Assembly (NCBI RefSeq): GCF_947503465.1
Contig: NZ_CANNDN010000001.1
Coordinates: 682,001-746,000, forward strand
DNA: 64,000 nt
Reading direction: 5' to 3'
Origin: an uncultured Tateyamaria sp.
Lineage (GTDB): Bacteria; Pseudomonadota; Alphaproteobacteria; Rhodobacterales; Rhodobacteraceae
Shown here: piece by piece, positions 18,421 to 27,709 of the stretch
Layout of the letters: every line of letters begins with the position of its first letter
How positions within the stretch are numbered: the stretch's first letter is position 1
Position numbers and translations under genes: made by a program
Notes under the pieces: model-generated
The model's database searches: none
What the model saw: the letters and a program-made list of their open reading frames with translations, nothing else
What the model was told of the DNA's origin: nothing

Positions 18421-19272
18421 GTGAGTTTCTACAGCAAATGGCGCAAGCGGCGCACCAAGGTGCATGCCCGCCGGGCCGCGGATGCAGCGGAAACGGTGGC
18501 CCGCGAAACCACGCTTCGGGCGGCGGATGCGCGTATCCGTGCGCATCCGAACCCGATCTCTCGGATGGGCACGAAATGCTACAGCCAGAATGACGAGGAC
18601 GGCATCACGCTCGACATTCTGCGCCGGTTGAATATCGAAAACGGCACTTTTCTGGAATTCGGCGTCGAGGACGGGATCGAAAACAACACGCTTGTCCTGC
18701 TTGCCGCAGGTTGGCGGGGCGGCTGGGTCGGTGGCAGTGACCTCGCGTTCGACATTCCCGAAGGCTCGCCGCTGTGCTACCGCAAGGGGTGGGTCGATCG
18801 TGACAACATCACGGCGCTTGTGGGCGACGCGCTGGCTCCGTTTGCGGATACGCCACCCCAGCTAATCTCGATGGATCTGGACGGGAACGACATTCATTTT
18901 GTGTCCGCCCTGCTTGAGGCCGGGCACCGGCCTGCGGTCTGGATCACCGAATACAACGCCAAGTTTCCGCCGCCGGTGCGGTTCGCGCTGCCCTATGCGG
19001 CCGATCACACGTGGCAGGGGGACGATTGGTTCGGCACGTCGCTGCAAAGCTATATCGATCTGTTCGACAGCAACGACTATCAACTGGTGGCCTGCAATGC
19101 GGCGACCGGCAGCAACGCCTATTTCGTGCGGCGCGACCTGATGGGCCACGCCTTTGACGATGTGCCGCAGGACCCCAGACAGATCTGGGCCGCCCCCCAT
19201 TACGTCGACATCACGCCGATTTGGCACCGGCCCAGCCTGCGCCTGATCAAGCACCTGGTGGCAAAACGGTGA
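18421..19272 (+). CDS. FkbM-like SAM-dependent methyltransferase family protein
   Basis: 283 aa starting at a GTG seven bases past the guaA stop. SAM-binding-type motif I is in FLEFGVEDGIENNTLVLL, and the KCYSQNDEDGITLDILRRL and ISMDLDGNDIH blocks resemble the FkbM-related group. Substrate unknown. The end overlaps the next gene as GTGA, so guaA, this gene and the transporter may form a run. An earlier in-frame ATG (18370) lies inside guaA and is less likely. Confidence 0.65.
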   Translation: MSFYSKWRKRRTKVHARRAADAAETVARETTLRAADARIRAHPNPISRMGTKCYSQNDEDGITLDILRRLNIENGTFLEFGVEDGIENNTLVLLAAGWRGGWVGGSDLAFDIPEGSPLCYRKGWVDRDNITALVGDALAPFADTPPQLISMDLDGNDIHFVSALLEAGHRPAVWITEYNAKFPPPVRFALPYAADHTWQGDDWFGTSLQSYIDLFDSNDYQLVACNAATGSNAYFVRRDLMGHAFDDVPQDPRQIWAAPHYVDITPIWHRPSLRLIKHLVAKR

Positions 19273-20168
19273 CATCAACACCCGCCCCGGCAGCGGGCAT
19301 GACCCCGACGGTGCGTGCAGCGCTCTGGATGATCGGCTCGATCGCGTCCTTTTCCACCATGGCGGTGGCAGGACGGGAAGTATCGGGCAGCCTCGATACG
19401 TTCGAGATCATGATGTACCGCAGCCTTGTGGGTGTGATCATGGTCTGTGCCCTGGCCACGGCCACGGGTGCGTGGCGCCACATCAGGATAGACCGCCTTG
19501 GCATGCATCTTGTGCGCAATCTGGCGCATTTCACCGGCCAGAACCTGTGGTTCTATGCCGTCACGGTCATTCCTCTGGCGCAGGTCTTTGCGCTTGAGTT
19601 TACGTCTCCGATCTGGGTGATCGTCCTGAGCCCCCTGATCCTGGGTGAACGGCTGACGCCTGTACGGGCGCTGGCCGCCATCATGGGGTTCATCGGGATC
19701 CTCATTGTCGCCCGCCCGGACCTTGCGGGGGTGAACGCCGGTGTCGTCACCGCCGCCTCATCCGCCATCTTCTTTGCCGTCACCATCATGCTGACCAAAC
19801 GGCTGACCCGGCACGAGGGCATCGCGTCGATCCTGTTCTGGCTGACCGCCATGCAACTGATCATGGGCATCGTCATGGCGGGATATGATGGCGACATCGC
19901 CCTGCCCGACTTGCAGACCGGACCATGGGTTTTCCTGATCGGTTGCGCCGGGCTCTTGGCGCATTACTGCCTGACCAATGCGCTGGCGATTGCCCCTGCG
20001 ACGGTGGTCGTTCCCATCGATTTCGTTCGGCTGCCGACCATCGCCGTGATCGGAATGCTCGTTTACGGCGAAGCGCTTGATATGTGGGTATTTGTGGGTG
20101 CGGCAATCATCTTTGCGGGCAATTATGCGAACATCTGGGTGGAATCACGGCGCGCCAAATCGCTGTGA
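19269..20168 (+). CDS. DMT-superfamily transporter (EamA-type)
   Basis: About 299 aa, ten predicted membrane helices arranged as two EamA repeats, e.g. LWFYAVTVIPLAQVFALEFTSPIWVIVLSPLILGERL in the first half and LTNALAIAPATVVVPIDFVRLP in the second. Exporters of this family move amino acids or metabolites; substrate not inferable. The GTG at 19269 overlaps the preceding stop; an ATG at 19299 (MTPTVRAALWMIGS) is a credible alternative start. Confidence 0.85.
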   Translation: MTSTPAPAAGMTPTVRAALWMIGSIASFSTMAVAGREVSGSLDTFEIMMYRSLVGVIMVCALATATGAWRHIRIDRLGMHLVRNLAHFTGQNLWFYAVTVIPLAQVFALEFTSPIWVIVLSPLILGERLTPVRALAAIMGFIGILIVARPDLAGVNAGVVTAASSAIFFAVTIMLTKRLTRHEGIASILFWLTAMQLIMGIVMAGYDGDIALPDLQTGPWVFLIGCAGLLAHYCLTNALAIAPATVVVPIDFVRLPTIAVIGMLVYGEALDMWVFVGAAIIFAGNYANIWVESRRAKSL

Positions 20169-20217
20169 CCTGAATGTCACAAACTCATGACGCTCCGTCA
20201 CAAGCGTCCATCTGCCC

Positions 20218-20237
20218 CTGCGTCAATATTGACGCAG
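20218..20237 (+). promoter_or_regulatory. 20-bp perfect palindrome upstream of the FadL-family gene
   Basis: CTGCGTCAATATTGACGCAG reads the same on both strands. TTGACG within it (20229-20234) could be a -35 element, with CTTATA/TATACA at 20253-20260. The ATG is at 20318. The arrangement suggests an operator for a dimeric repressor over the promoter. Nearby TGTCAC and GTCACA half-sites (about 20175-20202) may belong to the same system. Confidence 0.5.
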
Positions 20238-20317
20238 ACCCCTTGAAACCGGCTTATACATCCCCAACGCGCATCCCACTCGACATCCATAGACGCGCGC
20301 TTTTGGGAGGAAATGAC

Positions 20318-21445
20318 ATGAAATTCCGTTTCTTGACGGCGGCTGCTCTGCTGGCGTCAACGACTTCTGCTTACGCCGTCGGACTGGATCGCTCCGGACA
20401 ATCGATCTCGGTCCTTTTTCAGGACGGCAATCACCTCGAGTTTTCCTTGGGGTACACAGACCCGACAATCACCGGGACGACCTTCGTTGCACCGGGCTTT
20501 GTCCAGAACGAATCCGGCAATGTAGGCGACAGCTTTCTGACGTTCGGCGCGGGTATCAAAGTTGACCTGAACGATCGGTGGTCCTTCGCGCTGATCGGTG
20601 ACGAACCCTATGGGGCCGATACGTTTTACGGCAACAGCTCGGCCACATCGGCGCTCGGTGGCACTGGGGCGACCGTCGACAGCTATGCGATCACTGCCCT
20701 GGCCCGTTACAAGTTCAACGACAACTGGTCGGTCCACGGCGGTTTGCGCTACCAGGAAGTGTCGGCAAGCGTGACCCTGGGCGGTGTCGCCTTTGGCGCG
20801 GTGAACGGCTATGATGGCTTTTTCGGCAGCGACGGCGACGTCGGGTACGTGATCGGCGCCGCTTACGAGATCCCAGCGATCGCGCTGCGCGTTGCCCTGA
20901 CCTACAACTCGTCCACGACTCATGATCTGCCTACCACGGAATCCGGCCTGCCGGTTCCGTTCCTGAACGGCAACAGCATCACCGAGGTGGAAACCCCCGA
21001 ATCCGTCAATCTGGATTTCCAGACCGGCATCGCGGCCAACACACTCCTGTTCGGTAACGTCCGTTGGGCGAACTACGGCCAGACAAACGTGTCGCCAGTC
21101 GGGTTTACAACTGTGACCGGTTCCAGCTTGACCGACCTTGAAACCGGTTATGACTTCTCGCTTGGTGTGGGCCGCCGGTTTAACGAAAAGTGGTCTGGCT
21201 CCCTCGCGGTTGGCTACTCGACCCTTGGCGACGACGACTTTGTATCACCCCTCGCTCCGACAAACGGGCAGGTGTCGATCTCTGTTGGCGCGAAGTACGA
21301 CGTGAACGATAGCTTCGCGATCGCCGGCGGTATTCGCTATACGGATCTGGGCAACGCTATCCCGAACACGGCCAGCACGGCGCGCGGTTCATTTGACGGC
21401 AACGATGCCATCTCGGCCGGCCTGCGGTTCGAATACAAGTTCTAA
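20318..21445 (+). CDS. OMPP1/FadL/TodX-family outer membrane transport protein
   Basis: 375 aa. A cleavable signal peptide (MKFRFLTAAALLASTTSAYA) is followed by a mature protein with alternating beta-strand patterns and the C-terminal phenylalanine (FEYKF) typical of outer-membrane barrels. FadL-type proteins let hydrophobic molecules such as fatty acids cross the outer membrane. The mature N-terminus VGLDRSGQSISVLFQDG fits the family. GGGAGGAAATGAC gives a strong ribosome site. It stands alone between a palindromic operator candidate and a strong terminator. Confidence 0.85.
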   Translation: MKFRFLTAAALLASTTSAYAVGLDRSGQSISVLFQDGNHLEFSLGYTDPTITGTTFVAPGFVQNESGNVGDSFLTFGAGIKVDLNDRWSFALIGDEPYGADTFYGNSSATSALGGTGATVDSYAITALARYKFNDNWSVHGGLRYQEVSASVTLGGVAFGAVNGYDGFFGSDGDVGYVIGAAYEIPAIALRVALTYNSSTTHDLPTTESGLPVPFLNGNSITEVETPESVNLDFQTGIAANTLLFGNVRWANYGQTNVSPVGFTTVTGSSLTDLETGYDFSLGVGRRFNEKWSGSLAVGYSTLGDDDFVSPLAPTNGQVSISVGAKYDVNDSFAIAGGIRYTDLGNAIPNTASTARGSFDGNDAISAGLRFEYKF

Positions 21446-21446
21446 A

Positions 21447-21466
21447 TCTGTCCCCGCGGGGACAGA
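21447..21466 (+). repeat. 20-bp perfect palindrome downstream of the FadL-family gene
   Basis: TCTGTCCCCGCGGGGACAGA begins two bases after the stop codon, just before the main terminator. The core TGTCCCCGCGGGGACA recurs inside recG (42397-42412). It may simply be a first hairpin of a double terminator. Confidence 0.5.
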
Positions 21467-21471
21467 CTGGC

Positions 21472-21505
21472 AAACCCCGCCCCTCACCGGGCGGGGTTTT
21501 TCTTT
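21472..21505 (+). terminator. Rho-independent terminator
   Basis: Eleven-base perfect stem AAACCCCGCCC / GGGCGGGGTTT with a six-base loop and a following T-rich run (TTTTTCTTT). Ends the FadL-family transcript. Confidence 0.92.
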
Positions 21506-21554
21506 GCGCAGGTTCCGGGTGGCGTGCAGTGCCCCGCACTGACAGGGTGCGCCC

Positions 21555-22490
21555 ATGACACCGCAAAAAACACTGTCGGGCCGCGCCTGGTCCGAGTTGC
21601 TTCTTCTCGGGCTGATCTGGGGTGCGTCATTCCTGTCGATCCGCATCGCTTTGGACGAAATCTCACCGCTCACCAGCGTGGCGCATCGCACATTCTGGGC
21701 GATGTGCGTGCTGTGGGTGGTTGTGGCACTGATGCGTCTGCCGCTGCCACGCGATCCGCGCGTCTGGATGGCCTTTCTGGGCATGGGGCTGCTGAACAAC
21801 GTCATCCCGTTTGGCCTCATGGCGTGGGGGCAGCTGCATATCGAGACCGGCCTCACGTCAATCCTGAACGCCGCAACGGCGATTTTCGGGGTCATTGCCG
21901 CCGCCCTCTTTTTTGCCGATGAACGGATCACCGTGCGCAAAGGCATCGGTGTGGCCCTCGGGTTCCTTGGTGTTGCCACGGCCATTGGCCTCGACAATTT
22001 CCGATCCTTCGATCTGCGCAGCCTTGCGCAACTTGCGATCATCGCGGGCACCGTCAGCTACGCGCTGGCGAGCGTCTGGGCGCGCCGCTTCCTGGTGGGA
22101 TTGTCGCCGCAAGTGGCGGCGGCGGGCATGCTGACCGGATCGACTGTGATCACCCTGCCCCTGGCCTGGATCGTTGACGGTCCAATCAGCCTGAACCTGC
22201 AAGGCGACACCATCCTTGCCATCGCCTATTACGCCATCGTCGCGACGGCAGGTGCATACCTGTTGTACTACCGCGTCCTGGCGATGGCAGGATCGGGCAA
22301 CCTGATGCTGGTAACGCTTGTCATTCCGCCCGTGGCCATCGTGCTGGGCGCCTGGATCCGGGACGAGACACTGAACCCCAACGCGTTTGCAGGGTTTGCC
22401 ATCCTGGCCCTTGGCCTTGCCATTCTGGATGGTCGCATCCTGACGCTCTTGCGACGCCCGGGCGTTGACCCCTTTCACCCCCGCGGCTAG
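21555..22490 (+). CDS. DMT-superfamily transporter (EamA-type)
   Basis: 311 aa, ten membrane helices in two EamA repeats. LLGLIWGASFLSIRIAL is the characteristic first helix; ETGLTSILNAATAIFGVIAAALFFADERI and GSGNLMLVTLVIPPVAIVLGAWI are the two repeat ends. Exporter of unknown substrate. It is a second, distinct DMT protein beside the one at 19269, not a recent duplicate by eye. No strong ribosome site precedes the ATG. Confidence 0.87.
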   Translation: MTPQKTLSGRAWSELLLLGLIWGASFLSIRIALDEISPLTSVAHRTFWAMCVLWVVVALMRLPLPRDPRVWMAFLGMGLLNNVIPFGLMAWGQLHIETGLTSILNAATAIFGVIAAALFFADERITVRKGIGVALGFLGVATAIGLDNFRSFDLRSLAQLAIIAGTVSYALASVWARRFLVGLSPQVAAAGMLTGSTVITLPLAWIVDGPISLNLQGDTILAIAYYAIVATAGAYLLYYRVLAMAGSGNLMLVTLVIPPVAIVLGAWIRDETLNPNAFAGFAILALGLAILDGRILTLLRRPGVDPFHPRG

Positions 22491-22520
22491 GACAGCCGAA
22501 ACGCGGGGGATACGGGGACA

Positions 22521-23387
22521 ATGACACCACTGCTTTACCACGATGCGGACGCCTGGCGCGGCGCGGCGACCAAACGTGTTCTGGTCTTTGGCATGTCTGG
22601 CCTGGGCAAAACGCACATGTCCACCACCGTGCGTGACAGCGGCACCTGGTTTCACTATTCGATCGATTACCGCATCGGCACCCGGTACATGGGCGAGCGC
22701 ATCGCCGACAATGCAAAGGCCGAGGCGATGAAAGTCCCGTTCCTGCGCGATCTTCTGATGTCGGACAGCATCTATATCGGGTCCAACATCACCTTTCATA
22801 ACCTCAGCCCCGTCTCGACCTATCTGGGCAAACCCGGCGATCCGGCCAAGGGCGGATTGCCCATCAACGACTACCGCCGCCGACAGGAACAGTTCCGCCA
22901 GTCCGAGATCGCGGCATTGCAGGACACCGGCTATTTCGCCGAACGGGCGCAGGCGCTTTATGGGTATCCGAATTTCATCTGCGACACTGGCGGCTCGATC
23001 TGCGAATGGGTGGACCCGGCCGACGATAACGATCCGCTGATGACCACGCTCAGTTCCGTGGCCTTGCCGATCTGGATCAAGGGCGACGACGCCCACACTG
23101 CGGCCCTGGTCGCGCGGTTTGACAAGGCACCCAAGCCCATGGCCTATCAGCCGGAATTCCTGCTGGAGTGCTGGACGACGTACCTGGCCGAAACAGGCGA
23201 GGCCGAGGACAAGGTTGACCCCAATGCCTTTGTGCGCTGGACCTACGCACGGGCCCTGGCCCACCGGCAGCCCCGGTACGAAGCGATGGCGCGGTGGGGC
23301 GTGACGGTGACGGCGGACGAGGTGGCCTCGCTCCGCGGCGAGGCCGATTTTGTTGAATTGGTAAGCGCGGCGCTGGGGCGCGCGTGA
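22521..23387 (+). CDS. P-loop ATPase of unknown function
   Basis: 288 aa, soluble. Walker A GMSGLGKT lies at about residues 24-31, in a start VLVFGMSGLGKTHMSTTVRDSG that resembles small-molecule kinase or adenylate-kinase-like folds. No named family is recognised. Aromatic-rich central region (YIGSNITFHNLSPVSTYLG) and a conserved-looking CDTGGSICEWVDP block. It follows the DMT gene by 30 bases and may be co-transcribed. It ends four bases before the convergent AT-richer island begins. Confidence 0.65.
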   Translation: MTPLLYHDADAWRGAATKRVLVFGMSGLGKTHMSTTVRDSGTWFHYSIDYRIGTRYMGERIADNAKAEAMKVPFLRDLLMSDSIYIGSNITFHNLSPVSTYLGKPGDPAKGGLPINDYRRRQEQFRQSEIAALQDTGYFAERAQALYGYPNFICDTGGSICEWVDPADDNDPLMTTLSSVALPIWIKGDDAHTAALVARFDKAPKPMAYQPEFLLECWTTYLAETGEAEDKVDPNAFVRWTYARALAHRQPRYEAMARWGVTVTADEVASLRGEADFVELVSAALGRA

Positions 23388-23391
23388 GGGG

Positions 23392-23751
23392 TCACGTCAC
23401 AAGGTCAATAAACCGCGCAATGATGTTCAAAACACGTGCAGCGCCGGCCAGCGCTGTTGCAACATCTTCAATCGACTCGCGCGCATCATTTGCCTGTTCC
23501 ACAGTTTTGCGCAACCGCCATTGGGCAGACGCGGCTTCGGGCGCATCACTGGTCATATAGACCTCGACCGCATCTTCCATATCTTGGCGGCGTTTGCTTA
23601 TCTGCTTACGCAATGCCAGCAGTTTGTCGCGATCATCTTCGCTTGTCCCAGTTTTGTTGGCCTCATCAGACAACGCGCCTTCAGTTTCAATCGCTTCGGA
23701 AATCAGTGTTTTGTATTTCTTGTAATCAACGACATTTACATCTGTGGTCAT
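23392..23751 (-). CDS. Hypothetical helical protein, second gene of an AT-richer pair
   Basis: 119 aa, strongly helical and charged, with a likely coiled-coil region (residues 25-65: DDRDKLLALRKQISKRRQDMEDAVEV in part) and an amphipathic hydrophobic tail (AARVLNIIARFIDLVT). No signal peptide. I recognise no family. CGGAG precedes the ATG. Only ten bases separate it from the lipoprotein gene, so the two are almost certainly co-transcribed. Base composition is visibly more AT-rich than the neighbours, a sign of transfer. Confidence 0.55.
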   Translation of the reverse strand: MTTDVNVVDYKKYKTLISEAIETEGALSDEANKTGTSEDDRDKLLALRKQISKRRQDMEDAVEVYMTSDAPEAASAQWRLRKTVEQANDARESIEDVATALAGAARVLNIIARFIDLVT

Positions 23752-23761
23752 AACTCCGTTC

Positions 23762-24700
23762 CTATTCTGTAAGTGATTTCAAGTCTTCGAGCACACCAAG
23801 CGTGGCTTCGATGTTTTGGTCAGTTCCGAGCGCTGCTCGAAGGGCTTGATGTGCCTTCCAAATCGTCATCAATCGCTTGGTTTCGCTTTGGTCGAAAATT
23901 GTGCGAAATGTTTTGAAAGCCTTTTCATAGTCTGTGACCGCTTGGCTGTATGCGCGGAACTCGGCAGGTGTCACAGGACGCGGGGTTGGGCTTGGGCGCG
24001 CCTCATCCAGCGCTTGACTGGCTTTGGTCAGTTCTCGCGCGGCCTCCTTCAGCCCAGAGGTTTTGCGATCATGGATGATGAGATGATCGATCATCGTTTC
24101 AAGCGGATCATGGGCATCATCGACCAACCGTTTCAAAGCGCGCGCTCGCGCGGATTCAGTTAGTCGTGTGGCTAGGCTCGCGGCGGTCTTGATATCGCTT
24201 TCGGCAATCGCAAGCACGTCACTGTCTTCGTCGATGGAATGCTTTAATCCATTGGATGCTGCCAGCAACGCTGAAAGGTTTTCACCGATCTTCTTGGCCG
24301 ACTCGTCGCGTGCAAGAGCGTTGACAGCATCCGCATAGGATCTAATGACTTCCCAAGTGGCTTCCCTGAAAACAGCGGTGCTCGGTTCGTCTGGAACCGG
24401 AAAAACCGCGTCGAGTTTGCAGGCTGCGAAAGCCGTGTCACTCACACCGACGCTTCCGAGCTTCGAGCAAGCAGTGGGTGCCCTGTATATCTGAAAACTG
24501 TTCGAGATTGCACTTTTTTTTGCCTCATCTCGCTCTTGGTTTGCCGCTGCGACAACCGATGGAACGTCTTTCTTCTCTGATACTGCAACCGATGCATCCA
24601 GTAATTTGGCCTCGGTTGAAACATCCGGAACGGTACATGCAGACATTGCCACAAGTCCCGTCAGCACAGCCGCGCAAACCGGTGTATTTGGTACGTGCAT
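23762..24700 (-). CDS. Hypothetical lipoprotein, first gene of an AT-richer pair
   Basis: 312 aa. N-terminal signal followed by a lipobox-like AMSAC (Cys22), so probably membrane-anchored on the outer side of the inner membrane or in the outer membrane. The mature part is largely helical ([44 protein letters not shown]), with cysteines around residues 77 and 93. No family recognised. GGGGGAGAAACA is a strong ribosome site. Divergent from metA. Composition and lack of known homologues suggest a recent acquisition. Confidence 0.6.
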   Translation of the reverse strand: MHVPNTPVCAAVLTGLVAMSACTVPDVSTEAKLLDASVAVSEKKDVPSVVAAANQERDEAKKSAISNSFQIYRAPTACSKLGSVGVSDTAFAACKLDAVFPVPDEPSTAVFREATWEVIRSYADAVNALARDESAKKIGENLSALLAASNGLKHSIDEDSDVLAIAESDIKTAASLATRLTESARARALKRLVDDAHDPLETMIDHLIIHDRKTSGLKEAARELTKASQALDEARPSPTPRPVTPAEFRAYSQAVTDYEKAFKTFRTIFDQSETKRLMTIWKAHQALRAALGTDQNIEATLGVLEDLKSLTE

Positions 24701-24861
24701 TGTTTCTCCCCCACGAATTTGCAGCGAGACGATATCACCCCCGAAAAAACGCAGGCGTGATTAAACCGTTAATGTTTCGTGAGAGCTCTGGCCCGATCTG
24801 CGCTGGAAACCTGCCGACTTCGCGTTTATCTACCTCGGTCCAAGACACAAGGTTTGCTTTC

Positions 24862-25809
24862 ATGCCCATCAAACTGCCATCCACCCTGCCCGCCTATGAC
24901 GTTCTGACGAACGAGGGCGTGATGGTCATGGACGAGGAGTTGGCCGCGCATCAGGATATCCGGCCGCTCAAGATCGGGCTGCTGAACCTGATGCCCAAGA
25001 AGATCCAGACCGAAACCCAGTTTGCGCGCCTCATCGGGGCCACGCCGCTGCAGATCGAGCTGAGCCTGATCCGCATGTCGGATCACGAGACCAAGAACAC
25101 TGCCGCCGCGCATATGGAAAGCTTTTACCGCCCGTTTCAGGAGGTGAAGGCCCAGAAATTTGACGGTCTCATCATCACGGGCGCCCCGATCGAGCATCTG
25201 GATTTCGAGGATGTGGACTATTGGAGAGAGCTGGAAGAGGTCATGGACTGGACCCAGACCAATGTGCATTCCACGTTTGGCGTGTGCTGGGGCGGCATGG
25301 CGATGCTGCACCATTTCCACAAGGTGCCCAAGCATCTGCTGGGATCCAAGCTGTTTGGCGCGTACCGTCACGCCAACCTGGCGCCGGCCTCGCCCTATCT
25401 GCGGGGGTTTTCGGACGATTGCGTGGTGCCCGTGTCCCGCTGGACCGAGGTGCGCGCGCCCGAAGTCGAAGCCGCGGGTCTGCCGATCCTGCTGGGGTCG
25501 GACGTCACCGGCCCCTGTCTGATCGAAGATCCGGGTCACCGGGCGCTCTATATCCTCAATCATTTTGAATATGACAGCGATACGCTGAAGCAGGAATATG
25601 ATCGCGACCTTGCCAATGTGCAGGTCGAAGGGGCCGCGATTGCCCTGCCCGTCGGATATTTCCCCGACGACGACCCCGCGCAACGTCCGGCCAACCGCTG
25701 GCGCAGCCATGCGCACCTTCTTTATGGCAACTGGCTGTCCGAGATTTATCTCACCACCCCGTATGACATGAAGCGGATCGGGCAGGATCGCACTGATCTG
25801 CGGGGGTGA
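24862..25809 (+). CDS. metA: MetA-family homoserine O-acyltransferase, probably acetyl-CoA specific
   Basis: First committed step of methionine synthesis: acylation of homoserine. 315 aa. The catalytic cysteine is Cys142 in [11 protein letters not shown], and the His of ILNHFEYD completes the active site. The specificity position 111 is Glu ([11 protein letters not shown]). In characterised MetA proteins Glu111 (Bacillus cereus) goes with acetyl-CoA and Gly111 (E. coli) with succinyl-CoA, so an acetyltransferase is expected despite the usual succinyltransferase annotation. The ATG of [13 protein letters not shown] is the family start. Confidence 0.95.
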   Translation: MPIKLPSTLPAYDVLTNEGVMVMDEELAAHQDIRPLKIGLLNLMPKKIQTETQFARLIGATPLQIELSLIRMSDHETKNTAAAHMESFYRPFQEVKAQKFDGLIITGAPIEHLDFEDVDYWRELEEVMDWTQTNVHSTFGVCWGGMAMLHHFHKVPKHLLGSKLFGAYRHANLAPASPYLRGFSDDCVVPVSRWTEVRAPEVEAAGLPILLGSDVTGPCLIEDPGHRALYILNHFEYDSDTLKQEYDRDLANVQVEGAAIALPVGYFPDDDPAQRPANRWRSHAHLLYGNWLSEIYLTTPYDMKRIGQDRTDLRG

Positions 25810-25813
25810 GGGT

Positions 25814-26785
25814 ATGAAAACAGGTCTTTATGTTCTTTTGGGCCTTGTGGCCCTGCTGGTGGTGCTGGTGCAGCTTCTGGCCGCCAAACGCGACCGCGAT
25901 GCGGCGGCTGCCTTTCCACCCACAGGGCAGATCATCGATGTGAATGGCGTCGATGTGCATGTCGAACAGATGGGACAGGGACCGGACCTGGTGCTGATCC
26001 ACGGGGCATCCGGCAACACGCGCGATTTCACCTTTGCCTTTGCCGACATGGTCAAGGATCGGTACCGGGTTACGATACTGGACCGTCCCGGCCTGGGCTG
26101 GACCGAACAGATCGCCCCCGAACACAAAGCTGCCTGGAGCACGGCACACGCCAACCCGACCGAGCAAGCGCGCCTGTTGAAGGCAGCAACGGACCAATTG
26201 GGGGTCAAGTCCCCCATCGTGCTGGGGCATTCCTTTGGCGGCATCGTCGCCCTTGCCTGGGCCGTTGAATTCGACGATCTGGCCGGTGTTGTATCTGTGG
26301 CGGGTGTCGCCAACCCGTGGCCCGGCGATCTGGACTGGACCTATCAGGTCAATGGCTCTGCCTGGGGTGGCGGCCTGATGGTGCCGGTTCTGTCGGCTTT
26401 TGTGCCCGCGACCTATATCGACAACGTGGTATCGAACATCTTTGCCCCCCAAGCCGCACCCGAAGGTTACATCGACCATGTGGGCCCTGCCCTGATCCTG
26501 CGCCGGGTGTCCATGCGCGCCAATGCGCGGCAAGTGAACTGGTTGCGGCCCTTCGTGGTGGATCTGTCGCAGCGCTATGGCGACATCGACGTTCCCGTCG
26601 AGGTGGTCCACGGCGATGCCGACACGATTGTGCCGCTTGATGTGCATTCGGCCAAGTTGCCTGGCCAGATCGCGGGGGCAAACGTGACCGTGCTGCCTGG
26701 TGCGGGCCATATGCCTCAACACACCCATCCGGCCGCGGTGATTGACGCCATTGACCGCGTCGCGGCACGTGCGGGTTTGCGTTAG
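25814..26785 (+). CDS. Alpha/beta-fold hydrolase, membrane-anchored
   Basis: 323 aa. A hydrophobic N-terminal segment (residues 4-24, LYVLLGLVALLVVLVQLLA) should act as an uncleaved anchor. The alpha/beta hydrolase domain follows with oxyanion motif LIHGASGN, nucleophile elbow VLGHSFGGIVAL, acid in HGDADTIVPL and catalytic His in GAGHMPQ. Substrate unknown; haloalkane dehalogenase/esterase-like. It starts five bases after metA with GAGGGT upstream, so metA and this gene are probably one transcript. Confidence 0.85.
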   Translation: MKTGLYVLLGLVALLVVLVQLLAAKRDRDAAAAFPPTGQIIDVNGVDVHVEQMGQGPDLVLIHGASGNTRDFTFAFADMVKDRYRVTILDRPGLGWTEQIAPEHKAAWSTAHANPTEQARLLKAATDQLGVKSPIVLGHSFGGIVALAWAVEFDDLAGVVSVAGVANPWPGDLDWTYQVNGSAWGGGLMVPVLSAFVPATYIDNVVSNIFAPQAAPEGYIDHVGPALILRRVSMRANARQVNWLRPFVVDLSQRYGDIDVPVEVVHGDADTIVPLDVHSAKLPGQIAGANVTVLPGAGHMPQHTHPAAVIDAIDRVAARAGLR

Positions 26786-26839
26786 GCGCCACTCTCGCCC
26801 ATATTGCATGTTAAGAGCAGTAACTTGAGGCCTCGGACC

Positions 26840-27709
26840 ATGAGCCTTCCCTTTGATGGTGCGATCACGGAGTTCTTCACCTCCGGCGCGCCCGATGACA
26901 TCCGCGACAAGATCACCGCGGCGGACAAGGATGACATCCTGACGCCGACCTATCCGCACAGCGAACGGATGGGCAAAAAGCAATACGAGCGTGAGATGGA
27001 AGCCTTGCAGATCGAACTGGTCAAGATGCAGGACTGGGTGTCGACCACCGGGTGCCGCGTCGCCTGCGTGTTCGAAGGCCGCGATGCAGCAGGAAAAGGT
27101 GGTACAATCAAACGGTTCCGCGAAAACCTGAACCCGCGCGGTGCCCGCGTTGTGGCCCTTTCGAAACCGACCGAGACCGAAGCGACCGAATGGTACTTCC
27201 AGCGCTATGTCCGGCAATTGCCTGCGGGCGGCGAGATCGCGTTCTTTGACCGCAGCTGGTACAACCGGGGCGTGGTGGAGCAGGTGTTCGGCTTTTGCAC
27301 CCCGAAGCAACGCGAACATTTCTTTGTCCAGGTGAACCCGTTTGAAGCCATGATGGTCGACGATGGCATTCACGTCTTCAAATTCTGGCTGAACGTCTGC
27401 CGCGCCGAGCAATTGCGCCGCATCATGGCCCGCGAACGCGATCCGCTGAAGCAATGGAAGCTAAGCTGGATTGATGTTGAGGGGCTGAAGAAATGGGACG
27501 CCTACACATCCGCCATCCGCGAGACCCTGGACCGGTCCCACACGAGCCACGCCCCGTGGACCATTGTCCGGTCCGACGACAAGAAACGCGCCCGGCTGAA
27601 CGCCATCCGCACGGTTCTGCACGGCCTAGACTACACAAACAAAGACCCGCAAGCCATTGGAAAAATAGATAAAGACATTTGTGGCGGTCCGGACATCTGG
27701 GATGCCTAA
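26840..27709 (+). CDS. ppk2: Polyphosphate kinase 2
   Basis: Uses polyphosphate to phosphorylate nucleoside phosphates (or the reverse). 289 aa. Walker A is [14 protein letters not shown], Walker [16 protein letters not shown], and the lid and C-terminal blocks ([29 protein letters not shown]) match one-domain PPK2. The ATG at 26840 gives the standard N-terminus; the frame stays open to 26804. Its last eight bases overlap the start of the TetR gene. Confidence 0.95.
   Translation: MSLPFDGAITEFFTSGAPDDIRDKITAADKDDILTPTYPHSERMGKKQYEREMEALQIELVKMQDWVSTTGCRVACVFEGRDAAGKGGTIKRFRENLNPRGARVVALSKPTETEATEWYFQRYVRQLPAGGEIAFFDRSWYNRGVVEQVFGFCTPKQREHFFVQVNPFEAMMVDDGIHVFKFWLNVCRAEQLRRIMARERDPLKQWKLSWIDVEGLKKWDAYTSAIRETLDRSHTSHAPWTIVRSDDKKRARLNAIRTVLHGLDYTNKDPQAIGKIDKDICGGPDIWDA

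Noticed and set aside
24740-24861. Possible SAM-II riboswitch before metA (GATTAAACCGTTAATG at 24759)
   Set aside because: The loop-like segment resembles SAM-II loop sequence, but I find no pairing P1 stem and no downstream TAAA/GCTAAA pseudoknot segment. Not claimed.
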